Assembly (NCBI GenBank): GCA_029762595.1
Contig: JARVGJ010000011.1
Coordinates: 1 to 64,000 of the forward strand
Reading direction: 5' to 3'
From: Methanolobus sp.
GTDB lineage: Archaea > Halobacteriota > Methanosarcinia > Methanosarcinales > Methanosarcinaceae
DNA length: 64,000 bases
The notes below the pieces were generated by a model that saw only the letters and a program-made list of their open reading frames with translations, was not told where the DNA came from and did not search any database. Of this stretch, positions 34,730-44,556 are shown piece by piece (the first letter of the stretch is position 1; each line of letters begins with the position of its first letter). The translations under genes were made by a program, and so were the position numbers.

Positions 34730-35281
34730 TTAAAGCAGACCCATGCTGTCAAGCTGCTGTCTTACGACCTCAACACCCTGTTCACAGTTCTCAGGGGATT
34801 TTCCGCCGGTGACCACAAGCTTACCGGAACTGAAGATAAGCACTACCACCTTTGGATCATCGATACGGTAGACCAGACCCGGGAACTGCTCTGGCTCATA
34901 TTCTATGTTCTCAAGACCAAGGCCTATTGCAATGGCATTAAGGTTAAGCACAGCCTGAAGATCTGCAGATGCAACAATGTTCTGCACGGTTATCTCAGGA
35001 TCCTCTATTGTTTTTATACCGATAGCATTGAGTTTCTTAGCCATGTTCCCTATGACAGTATGAACATCGGCCACATTCTTTGCACCAGTACATACAACCT
35101 TACCGGAAGTGAATACAAGAAATGCAGCTTTTGGGTCAGAGACACGATAAACAAGACCGGGGAATTTCTGTTTGTTATATTCAGCACCCTCAAACTCAGC
35201 CTCTATCTTTGTAAGATCAAACTCTTCTGCTAGTTTGGTAGATGCGACCACATTCTCAATTTTGATGTTGTAATCTGACAT
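34730..35281 (-). CDS. tbp: TATA-box-binding protein TBP
   Basis: The 183-residue protein is two direct repeats of about 90 residues, each with the saddle motif: [18 protein letters not shown] then [10 protein letters not shown], and [18 protein letters not shown] then [10 protein letters not shown]. It binds TATA boxes and recruits TFB and RNA polymerase. GAGGAT precedes the ATG. Methanosarcinales may hold several TBP copies; this looks like a complete primary copy. Confidence 0.97.
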   Translation of the reverse strand: MSDYNIKIENVVASTKLAEEFDLTKIEAEFEGAEYNKQKFPGLVYRVSDPKAAFLVFTSGKVVCTGAKNVADVHTVIGNMAKKLNAIGIKTIEDPEITVQNIVASADLQAVLNLNAIAIGLGLENIEYEPEQFPGLVYRIDDPKVVVLIFSSGKLVVTGGKSPENCEQGVEVVRQQLDSMGLL

Positions 35282-35418
35282 AGTATAATCCTCATATTTA
35301 AAGCGAGCTTATATTTAACAATTCAGTATATAAAGTTATACCCTCTTATTTATATAAGGTTTTAAAGAAAACATACGGATAAATAAATTTATAAGATGCG
35401 TCATAGATCACATGTCTT

Positions 35419-36537
35419 TTAATTATTTTCTAACTTCTTAAGCCCGTCAATGACAGCATCGTATTTACCACATACTCTCACCAGAAGGTCACCCTCCATA
35501 TTGCGGTGGGTCGGTATCAGGATATCCGCACCCACAGAAACTTCAACACCCTCTGCAGACCGGCCATAGTCAGGAGCTATAACTATCCCTGAAGAGGACA
35601 CTCCCAGGTGCAGGTCGCTGACAATGCGCGCAACCATCTCCGTGGCAGGCTGTACTTTCTTGCTTATTACAAGGGCTTTTGACACATACCTTTCCTTAAG
35701 TTCTGTTATCTTTTCCATACTTGAGATGACTTTGTCTTCATCGCCAACATTCTCAAGCTGCTTAATTGAATCTATAAGGTCGTCAAATGTAGTGGAGCGC
35801 ACCTCGATGACCTCACCATCGTAATATTTGCTCACTTTTTCAGCATAGCCCTTTGATATCACCAGTTTGTACACATCCTCAAGTTCGTCCATTTCCTCTT
35901 CTGTGGGATCATAGGCATTGATAACCTTGTATTCCCTTATGCCGCACATACCCATAAGTGACTCGTACATAGGAGTAACACCAATGAACCTCCTTCCAAG
36001 CCACTTATTAAGGCCACTCTGTCCGCTCTGCAGGCGGGACAACTCAATTATCTTCCTTTTAACCAGTTCAGGATCATTGGACTCCAGACCGAAATAGTCG
36101 GCAAACAAAGAAGTCGTCCGAAGCAATTTAGTCCTGCCGTGTGGAACAGCTTCAACAAACCCCCTTTCTTTCAGCTCCCTTATATGATCATAGGCAGAAT
36201 TGCCCCTCATATCCACAAGATCGGACTGGATCAGAGGCTGATGATATGCTATCATGGAAAGTGTGCGCAGCATAGGTGCACTCAGCTCCTTTGGAGCAAG
36301 CGGCCTTACAACGTCTGCATATTTTGGCTTTACCTGCATGACATAGCGCTCACCAAGATCGATAATCTCAATACCGTTCTCCCTTGAAGCATATGCTCCT
36401 ACAAGATCAAGAGCTATCGGGATCACACTCTTTTTTGGCCTGCCTATTAGCTTCCCCAGTGTTGCCGCATCCAGGGCCACACCTGCAGCAAAGAGTGCAG
36501 CCTCGATAATTTCCCTGTCATTTTTCATGTCGCTCAT
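35419..36537 (-). CDS. scpB: Segregation and condensation protein B, extended
   Basis: ScpB is a winged-helix partner of ScpA in the SMC complex. The N-terminal half has the two winged helices (REIIEAALFAAGVALD, LRTLSMIAYHQPL, LKERGFVEAVPHGRTKL). The C-terminal 180 residues form an extra region rich in charged helices and a final strand domain not found in short bacterial ScpB. The ATG at 36537 is chosen with GAGGTG 11 to 17 bases upstream; a GTG at 36549 or ATG at 36528 is possible. It lies after scpA in the operon. Confidence 0.88.
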   Translation of the reverse strand: MSDMKNDREIIEAALFAAGVALDAATLGKLIGRPKKSVIPIALDLVGAYASRENGIEIIDLGERYVMQVKPKYADVVRPLAPKELSAPMLRTLSMIAYHQPLIQSDLVDMRGNSAYDHIRELKERGFVEAVPHGRTKLLRTTSLFADYFGLESNDPELVKRKIIELSRLQSGQSGLNKWLGRRFIGVTPMYESLMGMCGIREYKVINAYDPTEEEMDELEDVYKLVISKGYAEKVSKYYDGEVIEVRSTTFDDLIDSIKQLENVGDEDKVISSMEKITELKERYVSKALVISKKVQPATEMVARIVSDLHLGVSSSGIVIAPDYGRSAEGVEVSVGADILIPTHRNMEGDLLVRVCGKYDAVIDGLKKLENN

Positions 36538-36554
36538 TGCCAGGAACACACCTC

Positions 36555-37388
36555 TTAAACAGCTTCATATAAAGGCTCCACAGGGTAAACATAGAGTTCA
36601 CCGAAGAGTTCCTTCTGTAACAACCAGACCTTCTTATCAGTGGCAAGGAAAAGCAAAGATATATAGGTCATGATATTCTCAGACCTGTCAGCTGTCAGAA
36701 GATCGGAAAGCATTGCACATTTGTTTTCCCTGAAATGTTCACTCAGGAACTCCCCCATGTCACGGACCCTGCCAAGTATGTCCTCCTCATGGGCAATACC
36801 AAGGACCTCATCGGTGGTCACAGCAGACCTTACTTCAAGCTTACGGTGGACACTGCGATCCTTGCGGCGGGTCTCAACCTTTTCGGCCTTGCGAAGCTCC
36901 ACGATAAGTTCCTGGAGAGTGACCGGTCGTGTGGCCCTGCGGCGAATTGGAAGTTTAGGCACCGGATACTCATCAACCTCATAAAAATCCAGTTCATTGT
37001 CAAGCATTTCAAAGCAGTCGTCTTCCACTTCCTCCTGAACTATCCCTGTGGATTTCATGCGCAGCAATATGGCTGCATAAAGAAGGGTACGACCGGATAT
37101 GCGAAGGTCCAGCATCTCCATCACCTCGATGCGTTCAAGGAACATATCTGTCACATTGACAATGTCTATATCCCATGGATTGATGGCACCGTCCTTTGCA
37201 AGGTTCATGAGTATCTCCACTGGCTCGCTGAGCACATCCTCGGGGAAATCCAGAAGTGATTCATCAACACCCAGAGCCCTCAGGGTCTCAATAAATTCCG
37301 GGTCAATGGTGCAGGGCAGAGAAACGCATTCCTTTGGGACAATATCCACTACCGGGACAATCTCCATATCTTCTGCTATTTCGTTCAA
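36555..37388 (-). CDS. scpA: Segregation and condensation protein A (kleisin)
   Basis: This 277-residue kleisin bridges the two SMC heads. The family motifs NLAKDGAINPWDIDIVNVTDMFLERI (read in two parts around residues 68-92) and LLYAAILLRMKS are present, with a C-terminal winged helix. The start is a TTG overlapping the smc stop by four bases, with GGGTGTGA upstream, so translation is coupled to smc. Confidence 0.92.
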   Translation of the reverse strand: MNEIAEDMEIVPVVDIVPKECVSLPCTIDPEFIETLRALGVDESLLDFPEDVLSEPVEILMNLAKDGAINPWDIDIVNVTDMFLERIEVMEMLDLRISGRTLLYAAILLRMKSTGIVQEEVEDDCFEMLDNELDFYEVDEYPVPKLPIRRRATRPVTLQELIVELRKAEKVETRRKDRSVHRKLEVRSAVTTDEVLGIAHEEDILGRVRDMGEFLSEHFRENKCAMLSDLLTADRSENIMTYISLLFLATDKKVWLLQKELFGELYVYPVEPLYEAV

Positions 37389-40300
37389 CGTAATTTCACA
37401 CCCGTAATACTTGTAATGTTATTTTCCTGCATTGCAACCCCAATGGTACGTTCAGCGGCTTCGATCATCGGTTTTCTGAGGGAGACCACAATGAACTGTG
37501 CATTAGCAACTGCTTTTTTCACACGCCGGGCAACCTTTGCGGCATTGGCACCGTCAAGGAACATGTCGATCTCATCAAAAGCATAGAAAGGAGCCGGACG
37601 GTATTGTTGAATAGCGAAAACAAAGGATAGGGCTGTAAGGCTTTTTTCACCACCGGACATAGCTTCCAGGCGCTGCAGGGTCTTTTCCTTTGGCTGGGCC
37701 TTGAGTGTGAGCCCCCCCGCAAACGGATCATCATAATTGTCAAGAACAAGCTCACCTATACCATCGGAAAGCTCGTGGAAGATCTCCCTGAAAGGTTCAT
37801 TTATACCTTCATAGGTTTCCATGAAAGTGTCTTTTTTAAGCTTTTCATACTGCATGATGCGATCAAGTATCTGTTCCCTCTCAGTGGATAACGTATCACG
37901 CCTTGTGACAAGTTCGTCAAGCCTTGACTCTACCTCCGTATACTCATCTATTGCCCGCATATTCACAGGCTCAAGGCGCTCCATGGCCTTTTCTATAGAA
38001 GTTATCCTGGTACGCACGGTCTCATAGTTTGGAACCTCCTCGGTCTCCTCTATACCACGCCTGATTATTTCCTCTTTCAGTTCTGTGACCTGTTCATCAA
38101 GGGCATCCTTTGTGGCCTTCAAAGCCATCATCTGTCTGTTGCTCTCATCGAATCTGAGGCGTATTTTCTCAAATTCCTTCTTTGCAGCAATATGCTCATC
38201 ATGCAACCGGGTACGCTCCTGCTGCAATTCCTTCAACTCATCTGCAAGCTCACTCTCACGTTGCTGTTTTTCCTTCAGAGTGGCTTCAAATTCACTTATC
38301 CTCTTCTTAAGATCGGAAACACGCTGTTTGAATGAAGCTTTCTTTTCATCCATGGATACTATCAGTTCCCTGTTCTCCTCGATCTTTGAAGAAGCGTAAT
38401 CACGGTCAAGATTCAGGGCATTCAGGGTCGAATCGATATCCCTTACCCTGCCATCAAGGCGCCTTATCTCCTCATCAAGCTGTTCTGCCTGTCTGTTGAG
38501 TTCTGGTACCTCAGAACCTGCAAGCTTTTCCTCAAGCAGGCCGATATCCTTGTCAAGGGAGCGTACAAGCTCCTCATGCTCCTGTTTCTTTGAAACGGTC
38601 TCATCCATCTCAACCCTGAGTTCCCTGCGAGATCCCTCTATCTCTTCAAGCTCCCGGCTCTTGGAATCTATGAGCTGGCCAAGGCGCTCACCACGCCCTG
38701 CTATCTCTTCAATTTGCATCTGCTTTTTGGAAATTTCCTTGTCGTGCTCATGTATCTCGCGGTTTATCTGGGAGATATGACCTTCAACCTGGTCCAGTTT
38801 CTTTATGGCATTACTGCGTTTTGAATCCAGCTCGGTGATCTTCTCAGCAATCTTCACAAGCTTATTCTTCTCTGAAGCAGCAAATGAAAGGCCAGAGCTC
38901 TGCTGCTGGGAACCGCCCACCATGGCACCACTCTTTTCAACAACATCACCTTCCAAAGTGACCATCCTAAGACCCCCCATAAAACGGCGTGCGTTTGTCA
39001 GTGTGTCCACAATTAGTGTATCCCTGAAGACATACCAGAAAGCTGCTTCGAATTTCCTGTCAAAGTCAATAAGGTCCATAGCATAGCCTATTACGCCATC
39101 CCTGTCTGAAAGGTCCTTGTATGGCCTGCGGGGTTCCATCTTGTTCAATGGCAGGAAAGTAGCTCTTCCACCTCGCCTTTGTTTCAGGAAAGATATTGCT
39201 CTGGCAGCATCCTCATCATCCTCCACAACAACTGCCTGCATCCGTCCGCCTGCAGCAATCCCAAGTGCATTGGAATATTTCTGGTCCACACTGCCAAGCT
39301 CTGCGATGGTGCCGTATATGCCCGGCAGACCATGGTGTTTTTTTTCATTCATCACCATTTCAACAGCTTTGGAATAGTTACTGTGATCCTCTGCGGCACG
39401 GACCCTTACCTCGATCCTTGCATAATCGTTCTCATATTTACGAAGATCATCCTCAAACTCCTTGACAATGGCCTTTAACTGGGAGCGGTTGCTTTCAAGA
39501 TCATCGATGTCCTTTGTGAGGGAATCTATCTTCTCATTCAGCTTCTCGATATCATACTGAACTGAAAGAGTATCACTACCCGAAGATTCTGCCTTGGACC
39601 TGGCATCTGCGATCTCACTTTCTATATCCCGGGCCTGGGCAGATTTCCTTCTCAGCGAATCAAGGATGCGATCTTCCTGCCGCATCAGCTCATTTTTCTC
39701 ATTTTTGGCTGCCTCCAGCCCGGACTTAAGGGTACTGAGCTCATCCCTGGTCTGGGCGAACTTCGCATCAACATCCGCGATCCTGCTTTGAAGTAACATG
39801 CGCTCTGTTTTGCGTTCGGACATCTCAGCAAGAACACTTTCCTTCCTCATTGATTCTTCAGATATCTTCTGATCAAGCCCCTCAAGCCTGCCCTTTATCT
39901 CATCTATCTCAACAAATACTTTCCTGCGCCTTGATTCAAGCTCCTCGGACTCCTTATCCGATAGCTCGATAGTATCATTACACCTGGAGATCTCACCCCT
40001 GATACCTTCTATCTCTTTTTTGACCCTGATCTGCTCATCTTCACCCATCCTCTGGATGTTCAGGGTCATAGCCTCAAGTTCCTGCTCCAGTTTATCCACA
40101 GCAGATCCTCTGGTCTCAAGCTCCTGCTCCAGATTGCCAACGACGTCCTCCTTTGCCACGATGTCATCTGCAACTGAGCAAAGCTCTGTTTTTGCATCCT
40201 TGAGTTTTGCAAGCAGGACAAAACCTTCAAATCTCATCTTCTCTTCTTTAAGAGACTGGTATTTCAGGGCCTGATCCCGCTCAGCCTTCAGTTTCCCAAG

Positions 40301-40909
40301 TTGCTGGCCCACCTCATCGATGATTATGTCAACTCTCTCAACCCTCTCGCGCACAATCTCCAGTTCACTCAGAGCACGATCACGCTTATTGTCAAATTCA
40401 GCAACACCAGCAATCTCATCAATGATCTTGCGCCTCTCTGTCGGAGTCATATTGATGATGCGTGTAACGTCACCCTGCATAACAACATTATAACCTTCGG
40501 GCGTGACACGGGCCTTTGAGAGATAATTATGGACATCCGTAAGGCTTACAGCCTTGCCGTTGAAATAGAAATAACTGTAATATCCTGAATCTGTTTCCCT
40601 TATTTTCCTTGTGATCGTCACCTCATCGGCATCATAGGGCATCTCACGGTCAGTATTATCAAAACGTATCGTTACCTGTGCAAAATCAGGTTTTTTGGAG
40701 GATTCACCATTATATATGAGATCAGTGAGCTTCTCAGCCCTCATGGTCCTTGAGCTTGATAGACCCAGCACAAAGAGGATACCATCTACGATGTTAGATT
40801 TACCACTCCCGTTTGGACCTGAAATTGTGGTAAAACCATCAAAAAAAGGTATTTTAACCTTTTTTCCGAAGGATTTGAAATTTATGAACTCAAGTTCCTT
40901 TATGTACAC
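37385..40909 (-). CDS. smc: Chromosome condensation ATPase SMC
   Basis: This 1174-residue protein has the N-terminal P-loop GPNGSGKS (31-38), long coiled coils, a hinge around residues 520-660 (GIYGTIAELGSV, MVGGSQQQSSG), and the C-terminal ABC signature LEAMSGGEKSLTALS followed by Walker B APFYAFDEIDMFLD. Two ATPase heads fold together to compact and segregate chromosomes with ScpA and ScpB. The start is GTG with GAGGA 6 bases upstream. All ATPase residues are intact. Confidence 0.97.
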   Translation of the reverse strand: MYIKELEFINFKSFGKKVKIPFFDGFTTISGPNGSGKSNIVDGILFVLGLSSSRTMRAEKLTDLIYNGESSKKPDFAQVTIRFDNTDREMPYDADEVTITRKIRETDSGYYSYFYFNGKAVSLTDVHNYLSKARVTPEGYNVVMQGDVTRIINMTPTERRKIIDEIAGVAEFDNKRDRALSELEIVRERVERVDIIIDEVGQQLGKLKAERDQALKYQSLKEEKMRFEGFVLLAKLKDAKTELCSVADDIVAKEDVVGNLEQELETRGSAVDKLEQELEAMTLNIQRMGEDEQIRVKKEIEGIRGEISRCNDTIELSDKESEELESRRRKVFVEIDEIKGRLEGLDQKISEESMRKESVLAEMSERKTERMLLQSRIADVDAKFAQTRDELSTLKSGLEAAKNEKNELMRQEDRILDSLRRKSAQARDIESEIADARSKAESSGSDTLSVQYDIEKLNEKIDSLTKDIDDLESNRSQLKAIVKEFEDDLRKYENDYARIEVRVRAAEDHSNYSKAVEMVMNEKKHHGLPGIYGTIAELGSVDQKYSNALGIAAGGRMQAVVVEDDEDAARAISFLKQRRGGRATFLPLNKMEPRRPYKDLSDRDGVIGYAMDLIDFDRKFEAAFWYVFRDTLIVDTLTNARRFMGGLRMVTLEGDVVEKSGAMVGGSQQQSSGLSFAASEKNKLVKIAEKITELDSKRSNAIKKLDQVEGHISQINREIHEHDKEISKKQMQIEEIAGRGERLGQLIDSKSRELEEIEGSRRELRVEMDETVSKKQEHEELVRSLDKDIGLLEEKLAGSEVPELNRQAEQLDEEIRRLDGRVRDIDSTLNALNLDRDYASSKIEENRELIVSMDEKKASFKQRVSDLKKRISEFEATLKEKQQRESELADELKELQQERTRLHDEHIAAKKEFEKIRLRFDESNRQMMALKATKDALDEQVTELKEEIIRRGIEETEEVPNYETVRTRITSIEKAMERLEPVNMRAIDEYTEVESRLDELVTRRDTLSTEREQILDRIMQYEKLKKDTFMETYEGINEPFREIFHELSDGIGELVLDNYDDPFAGGLTLKAQPKEKTLQRLEAMSGGEKSLTALSFVFAIQQYRPAPFYAFDEIDMFLDGANAAKVARRVKKAVANAQFIVVSLRKPMIEAAERTIGVAMQENNITSITGVKLR

Positions 40910-40936
40910 GTGATTCCTCGGTTTTTATCAAAAGGA

Positions 40937-41746
40937 CTATTTTCTTCGTGTGATGGTAACCACCGCGTCTTCGTCCTCACGCGCTTCAACGGTCTCATAT
41001 TCTGAATCCTGATCATTGCAGGAAGGTTTGTCCTCCTCTGCAACGATATAGTTACACTTATCAACTGCCTTGCGCGAGTTACTATCAAGACGAAGATTGC
41101 GTTCATCATCGGTTTCTGCGATTATATATTCTGACCTGTGCTCCGGTTCTGGCATCTCAGGCTGCTTTACAGAAGGGACTTCACGTACATTAAAACGCAT
41201 ATTTGAGGAAGGGGAGTCCCGTAAATTTGCTGAAATAGAGCCCTTGTCAGCAGACCTGACAGATACCTTCGGATTCACCGGTTTAGGGGTGGATACCGTT
41301 TCTCCCGGAACAGGGGGAAAGGATGCAGGAATTGAAGAGGAGGAGGGCGATGGTACTGATCCCTTAGGACTTGACGGAGATGTCAGTGGTTTAGGCTCAG
41401 GCCTGTAGACCTTCGGAGCAGTGTTTTCACTTAAAGGAAGTTCAACAGAAGGTCTTTGTTCTGTCTTTTTTTCCCTTGAAACGGATAGTTCCCCAAGGGA
41501 GCGGATCATAGATTTCTGGTCAAGGAGTTCATCCATTATACCATTCAGGTTACTGCTTAAAGCCTGGACCTTGTGTTCAAGCTGCACTATCCTGTTGTGA
41601 AAATCAAGATCGTTCTTAAGATCTTTCCTAATCTCACGCAGGATAGACTCGCGGAGATTGTTCTTAATATCATCCAGTTCTGATTCTTTTTCCTTAAGCT
41701 GCCGCTCAAGGCGTTCAATGACAAAATCCCTGTTTTCAGTGTTCAT
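40937..41746 (-). CDS. Coiled-coil protein of unknown function between rad50 and smc
   Basis: The 269-residue protein has an N-terminal coiled coil (residues 5-90, IERLERQLKEKESELDDIKN), a Pro/Ser-rich disordered linker (about 105-160), and a C-terminal part with three related acidic units: EYIIAETDDE, NYIVAEEDK and EYETVEARED, ending ITRRK. I know no family. It is placed 27 bases upstream of smc in the same direction, so it is likely cotranscribed with the SMC complex and may be an accessory subunit; inference from position only. Confidence 0.75.
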   Translation of the reverse strand: MNTENRDFVIERLERQLKEKESELDDIKNNLRESILREIRKDLKNDLDFHNRIVQLEHKVQALSSNLNGIMDELLDQKSMIRSLGELSVSREKKTEQRPSVELPLSENTAPKVYRPEPKPLTSPSSPKGSVPSPSSSSIPASFPPVPGETVSTPKPVNPKVSVRSADKGSISANLRDSPSSNMRFNVREVPSVKQPEMPEPEHRSEYIIAETDDERNLRLDSNSRKAVDKCNYIVAEEDKPSCNDQDSEYETVEAREDEDAVVTITRRK

Positions 41747-41895
41747 GAAAATCCTCGCAAATCCATTCAGTCCCTCATCGCGATTGTGCGAAAATACTAT
41801 GTTATTATATGAATAAAAGTATAAATATACCTTATGGTTGTCACTCTTATTATTTCAAACAATAAATAATTATTTAATATAACCTGTTTTCCAGC

Positions 41896-44556
41896 TTATC
41901 TGGCGTATATATCAGAAGTATTGGTAACCGGATCCTTCTCAACAGCAAATACATGGTCAGCAGAATCTATAAGGGATTCATCGTGGGAAACTATGAGTAT
42001 CTGTGCCACACCAATGTCCCGCATCATATCTATTAGCTTTATCAGCTGGTGCACATGCCCCCTGTCAAGGAAGACCGTGGGTTCGTCCATTATAAGAGGA
42101 GGCAGACCCCTGCCATCCTGGGAAGAAGTACCAAGCGACAGCAAACGATATATCGCACAGCGCAGCACCAGATTGAACAACGCCCTCTCACCACCGCTGA
42201 GCAGTTTGGGCTCAAGGGCAGTACCATCCTTTTCAAATACCGTCAGATTGTAATCGGCATCCAGCTGCACATGAGAATATGCATTATTGGAGTACATAAA
42301 GGAGAAGATCTCGTTGATGAGCATATCAAGCGTGCAGATATTACTTGAACGCAGCTGTGCACGTATGCGCATATACATAGCCTCAAGCTCTTCTGCATCG
42401 GAATACACAGCATCTAGATAATCAGCCCGGTTCTTAAACCTTCTAAGGTCCCCCCTTATGCCAGCAAGCCGTTTCCTGTCATTCTCCGCCATTCCGGCTT
42501 TCTTCATGACATCATCCTTTTCAAGCTTAAGTCGCCCTATCTCAGAATTGATCGCCCTGAAAGCAAGGTCATATTGACTGCTAAGGGATTCAAGTTCCTT
42601 TCTATCTATTTGCCCTATCTTCCCGTCTATTTCATTCAGAGAGGTCTTTTTCTCCCCAATCTGCCCATCATAAAGAGAGATCATTTCCCTGATACTCTTG
42701 ATCTTATCATCCATCTGCTTTATTTTGGAATCTGTTTTATCGTATTCGATGAGAATCCTCTGCATTTCCCTGGCCAGAGATATTTTTTCAAGGATAGTTG
42801 AATGTTCCTTTGAAACAGATTCCTCCTGCTGTTTCATCGATGCTATATTTGCCCGGGCATCAGCCATGGTCTTTTCAAGTTCTCCCCTGCCTGAAAGTAG
42901 CTCCTCTGCCTTCAACTCATCTTCCTTTATCTTCAGCTGGTATTCCTCGATCCTTGCCCTGCCCCTCTCAATAGCTTCTTTTTCAGACTCAAGTGACCTC
43001 ATGATCGCATCAAGTTCAGACTTACAGGTTCGTGCCGACCTTACCTTATCGATCCTTGCTTTGGTATCTGCCTGATCATTTTTCAGCTTTGATAAATCAG
43101 CTTCCAGTTCTGCTAATGTTTTCTCGTATGATGATGTAGATTCTTCCACACAGGAGTCCTTAAGGTCCTGACCGCAAGTGGGGCACTTGCCCGCCTCAAG
43201 CAGCTTTTTTGACCTCTCCAGTCCTTCCCTGATCTCTGATATCTTCACCTTAAGACCTGCTTCACGACCATGGAGCCTTTTGTGCTGGTCATTTACAAGG
43301 TCAAGCACGTCGTCTATGTTTTCAAGTTTCTCCGGGGTCAGGCCCAATGAACCAAGTTTTGATACAGCTTCCTTACGGCGAGTCTCAAGTTCTTCAATAC
43401 TTAACTGATGTTTGCTGATATCCTCATTTACAGCCTTTATCCTTAATACTGCATCCTTACGGGCATCTTCAAGGGATTTTACCTGCTTTTCATTTTCTTT
43501 AATAGAGCTAGCTGTGTTGAGCAGGTCTTTTTCATATACTGCCTTCTTGCTTTTAATATCAGCCAGTCCATCCCTCAAAAAGCGCTCTTGCCCATCCAGT
43601 TTCAAAACAAAGGGATCTGCCTGCTTCTGATCGATACTGAGCCTTATTTCGATCTCAGATACACGCTCCCTTTTTGATTTGAGCTGTCCCCTGCGCAAGC
43701 TCATATCTTTTGATAGCGAGTCAATAGAAAGGAAGGACTTTGATCTTTTGTCCTTAAGTTCCTTGATCTGCTGCTGCAAAGCCTCTTTCTTTGAGGAAAG
43801 TTCACTTAGATCGGACAGCTTTTTAGACAACTCATCTATAAGGGAAAGCGTGCGATCCCTTTTCTCATTCAGGGAGGAAAGTTCAGTATCTATCTGTCCT
43901 GACCTGGTCTGCAGGGATGCCAGCCTGCCACTTGGATCGGAGTCCTCAAGGGATCCCATCTCCTTTGAGATTTCCTTAATCCTCCTTTCATTGTCCCTCT
44001 GGTGCCTTCCCACACCTATACGGGCACTGGAAGCACGCTCACGGTACTCCTCAAGCTTACCTAGCTGCAGCAGGTCATCTATCATTTTCTGGCGATCCCT
44101 GGGTCTGGCATTGATGAGCACATCGACCTCACCCTGGCGTATGTAAACACAATTCCGGTAAGCCTCTTCATCCATATTAAGAAGAGAGGTAACAGCCTCA
44201 TAGGTACGGGTCGCCTGGTCAAATATTATCTCCCCGTCCCTTATAAATACCGACCTTGTGTTAGAAGCCCTGCCCTTTTCAGGATCGTTCCTGAAGGACT
44301 GCTCCACTGAATAATCATGACCATTCTGCTCAAATTCAAGCACAATAGATGCTTTTGTTGCCCCCCGGGTAATGATATCTGATAACACGAAATCCCGGTC
44401 CAGTGTCTTGCTGCCGAAAAGACCGGTAAAGCATGCTTCCAGCAGGCTGGATTTACCACTGCCGTTGACTCCCGATACCACAGTGACACCATTGCTGAAA
44501 GAGATATCAAGCTGCCTGTAGCTTCGGATATTCTCAACTGCCAGACGTTTTAGCAT
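41896..44556 (-). CDS. rad50: DNA repair ATPase Rad50
   Basis: Rad50 tethers and processes DNA ends with Mre11. The P-loop GVNGSGKS is at residues 29-36, the zinc hook CPTCG near 457, long coiled coils surround it, and the signature LLSGGERALFNLVLR near 785 precedes Walker B LIMDEPTVFLD. Length 886 is normal for archaea. The ATG at 44556 overlaps the mre11 stop (TGATG), with GGGTGATT eight bases upstream. Confidence 0.96.
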   Translation of the reverse strand: MLKRLAVENIRSYRQLDISFSNGVTVVSGVNGSGKSSLLEACFTGLFGSKTLDRDFVLSDIITRGATKASIVLEFEQNGHDYSVEQSFRNDPEKGRASNTRSVFIRDGEIIFDQATRTYEAVTSLLNMDEEAYRNCVYIRQGEVDVLINARPRDRQKMIDDLLQLGKLEEYRERASSARIGVGRHQRDNERRIKEISKEMGSLEDSDPSGRLASLQTRSGQIDTELSSLNEKRDRTLSLIDELSKKLSDLSELSSKKEALQQQIKELKDKRSKSFLSIDSLSKDMSLRRGQLKSKRERVSEIEIRLSIDQKQADPFVLKLDGQERFLRDGLADIKSKKAVYEKDLLNTASSIKENEKQVKSLEDARKDAVLRIKAVNEDISKHQLSIEELETRRKEAVSKLGSLGLTPEKLENIDDVLDLVNDQHKRLHGREAGLKVKISEIREGLERSKKLLEAGKCPTCGQDLKDSCVEESTSSYEKTLAELEADLSKLKNDQADTKARIDKVRSARTCKSELDAIMRSLESEKEAIERGRARIEEYQLKIKEDELKAEELLSGRGELEKTMADARANIASMKQQEESVSKEHSTILEKISLAREMQRILIEYDKTDSKIKQMDDKIKSIREMISLYDGQIGEKKTSLNEIDGKIGQIDRKELESLSSQYDLAFRAINSEIGRLKLEKDDVMKKAGMAENDRKRLAGIRGDLRRFKNRADYLDAVYSDAEELEAMYMRIRAQLRSSNICTLDMLINEIFSFMYSNNAYSHVQLDADYNLTVFEKDGTALEPKLLSGGERALFNLVLRCAIYRLLSLGTSSQDGRGLPPLIMDEPTVFLDRGHVHQLIKLIDMMRDIGVAQILIVSHDESLIDSADHVFAVEKDPVTNTSDIYAR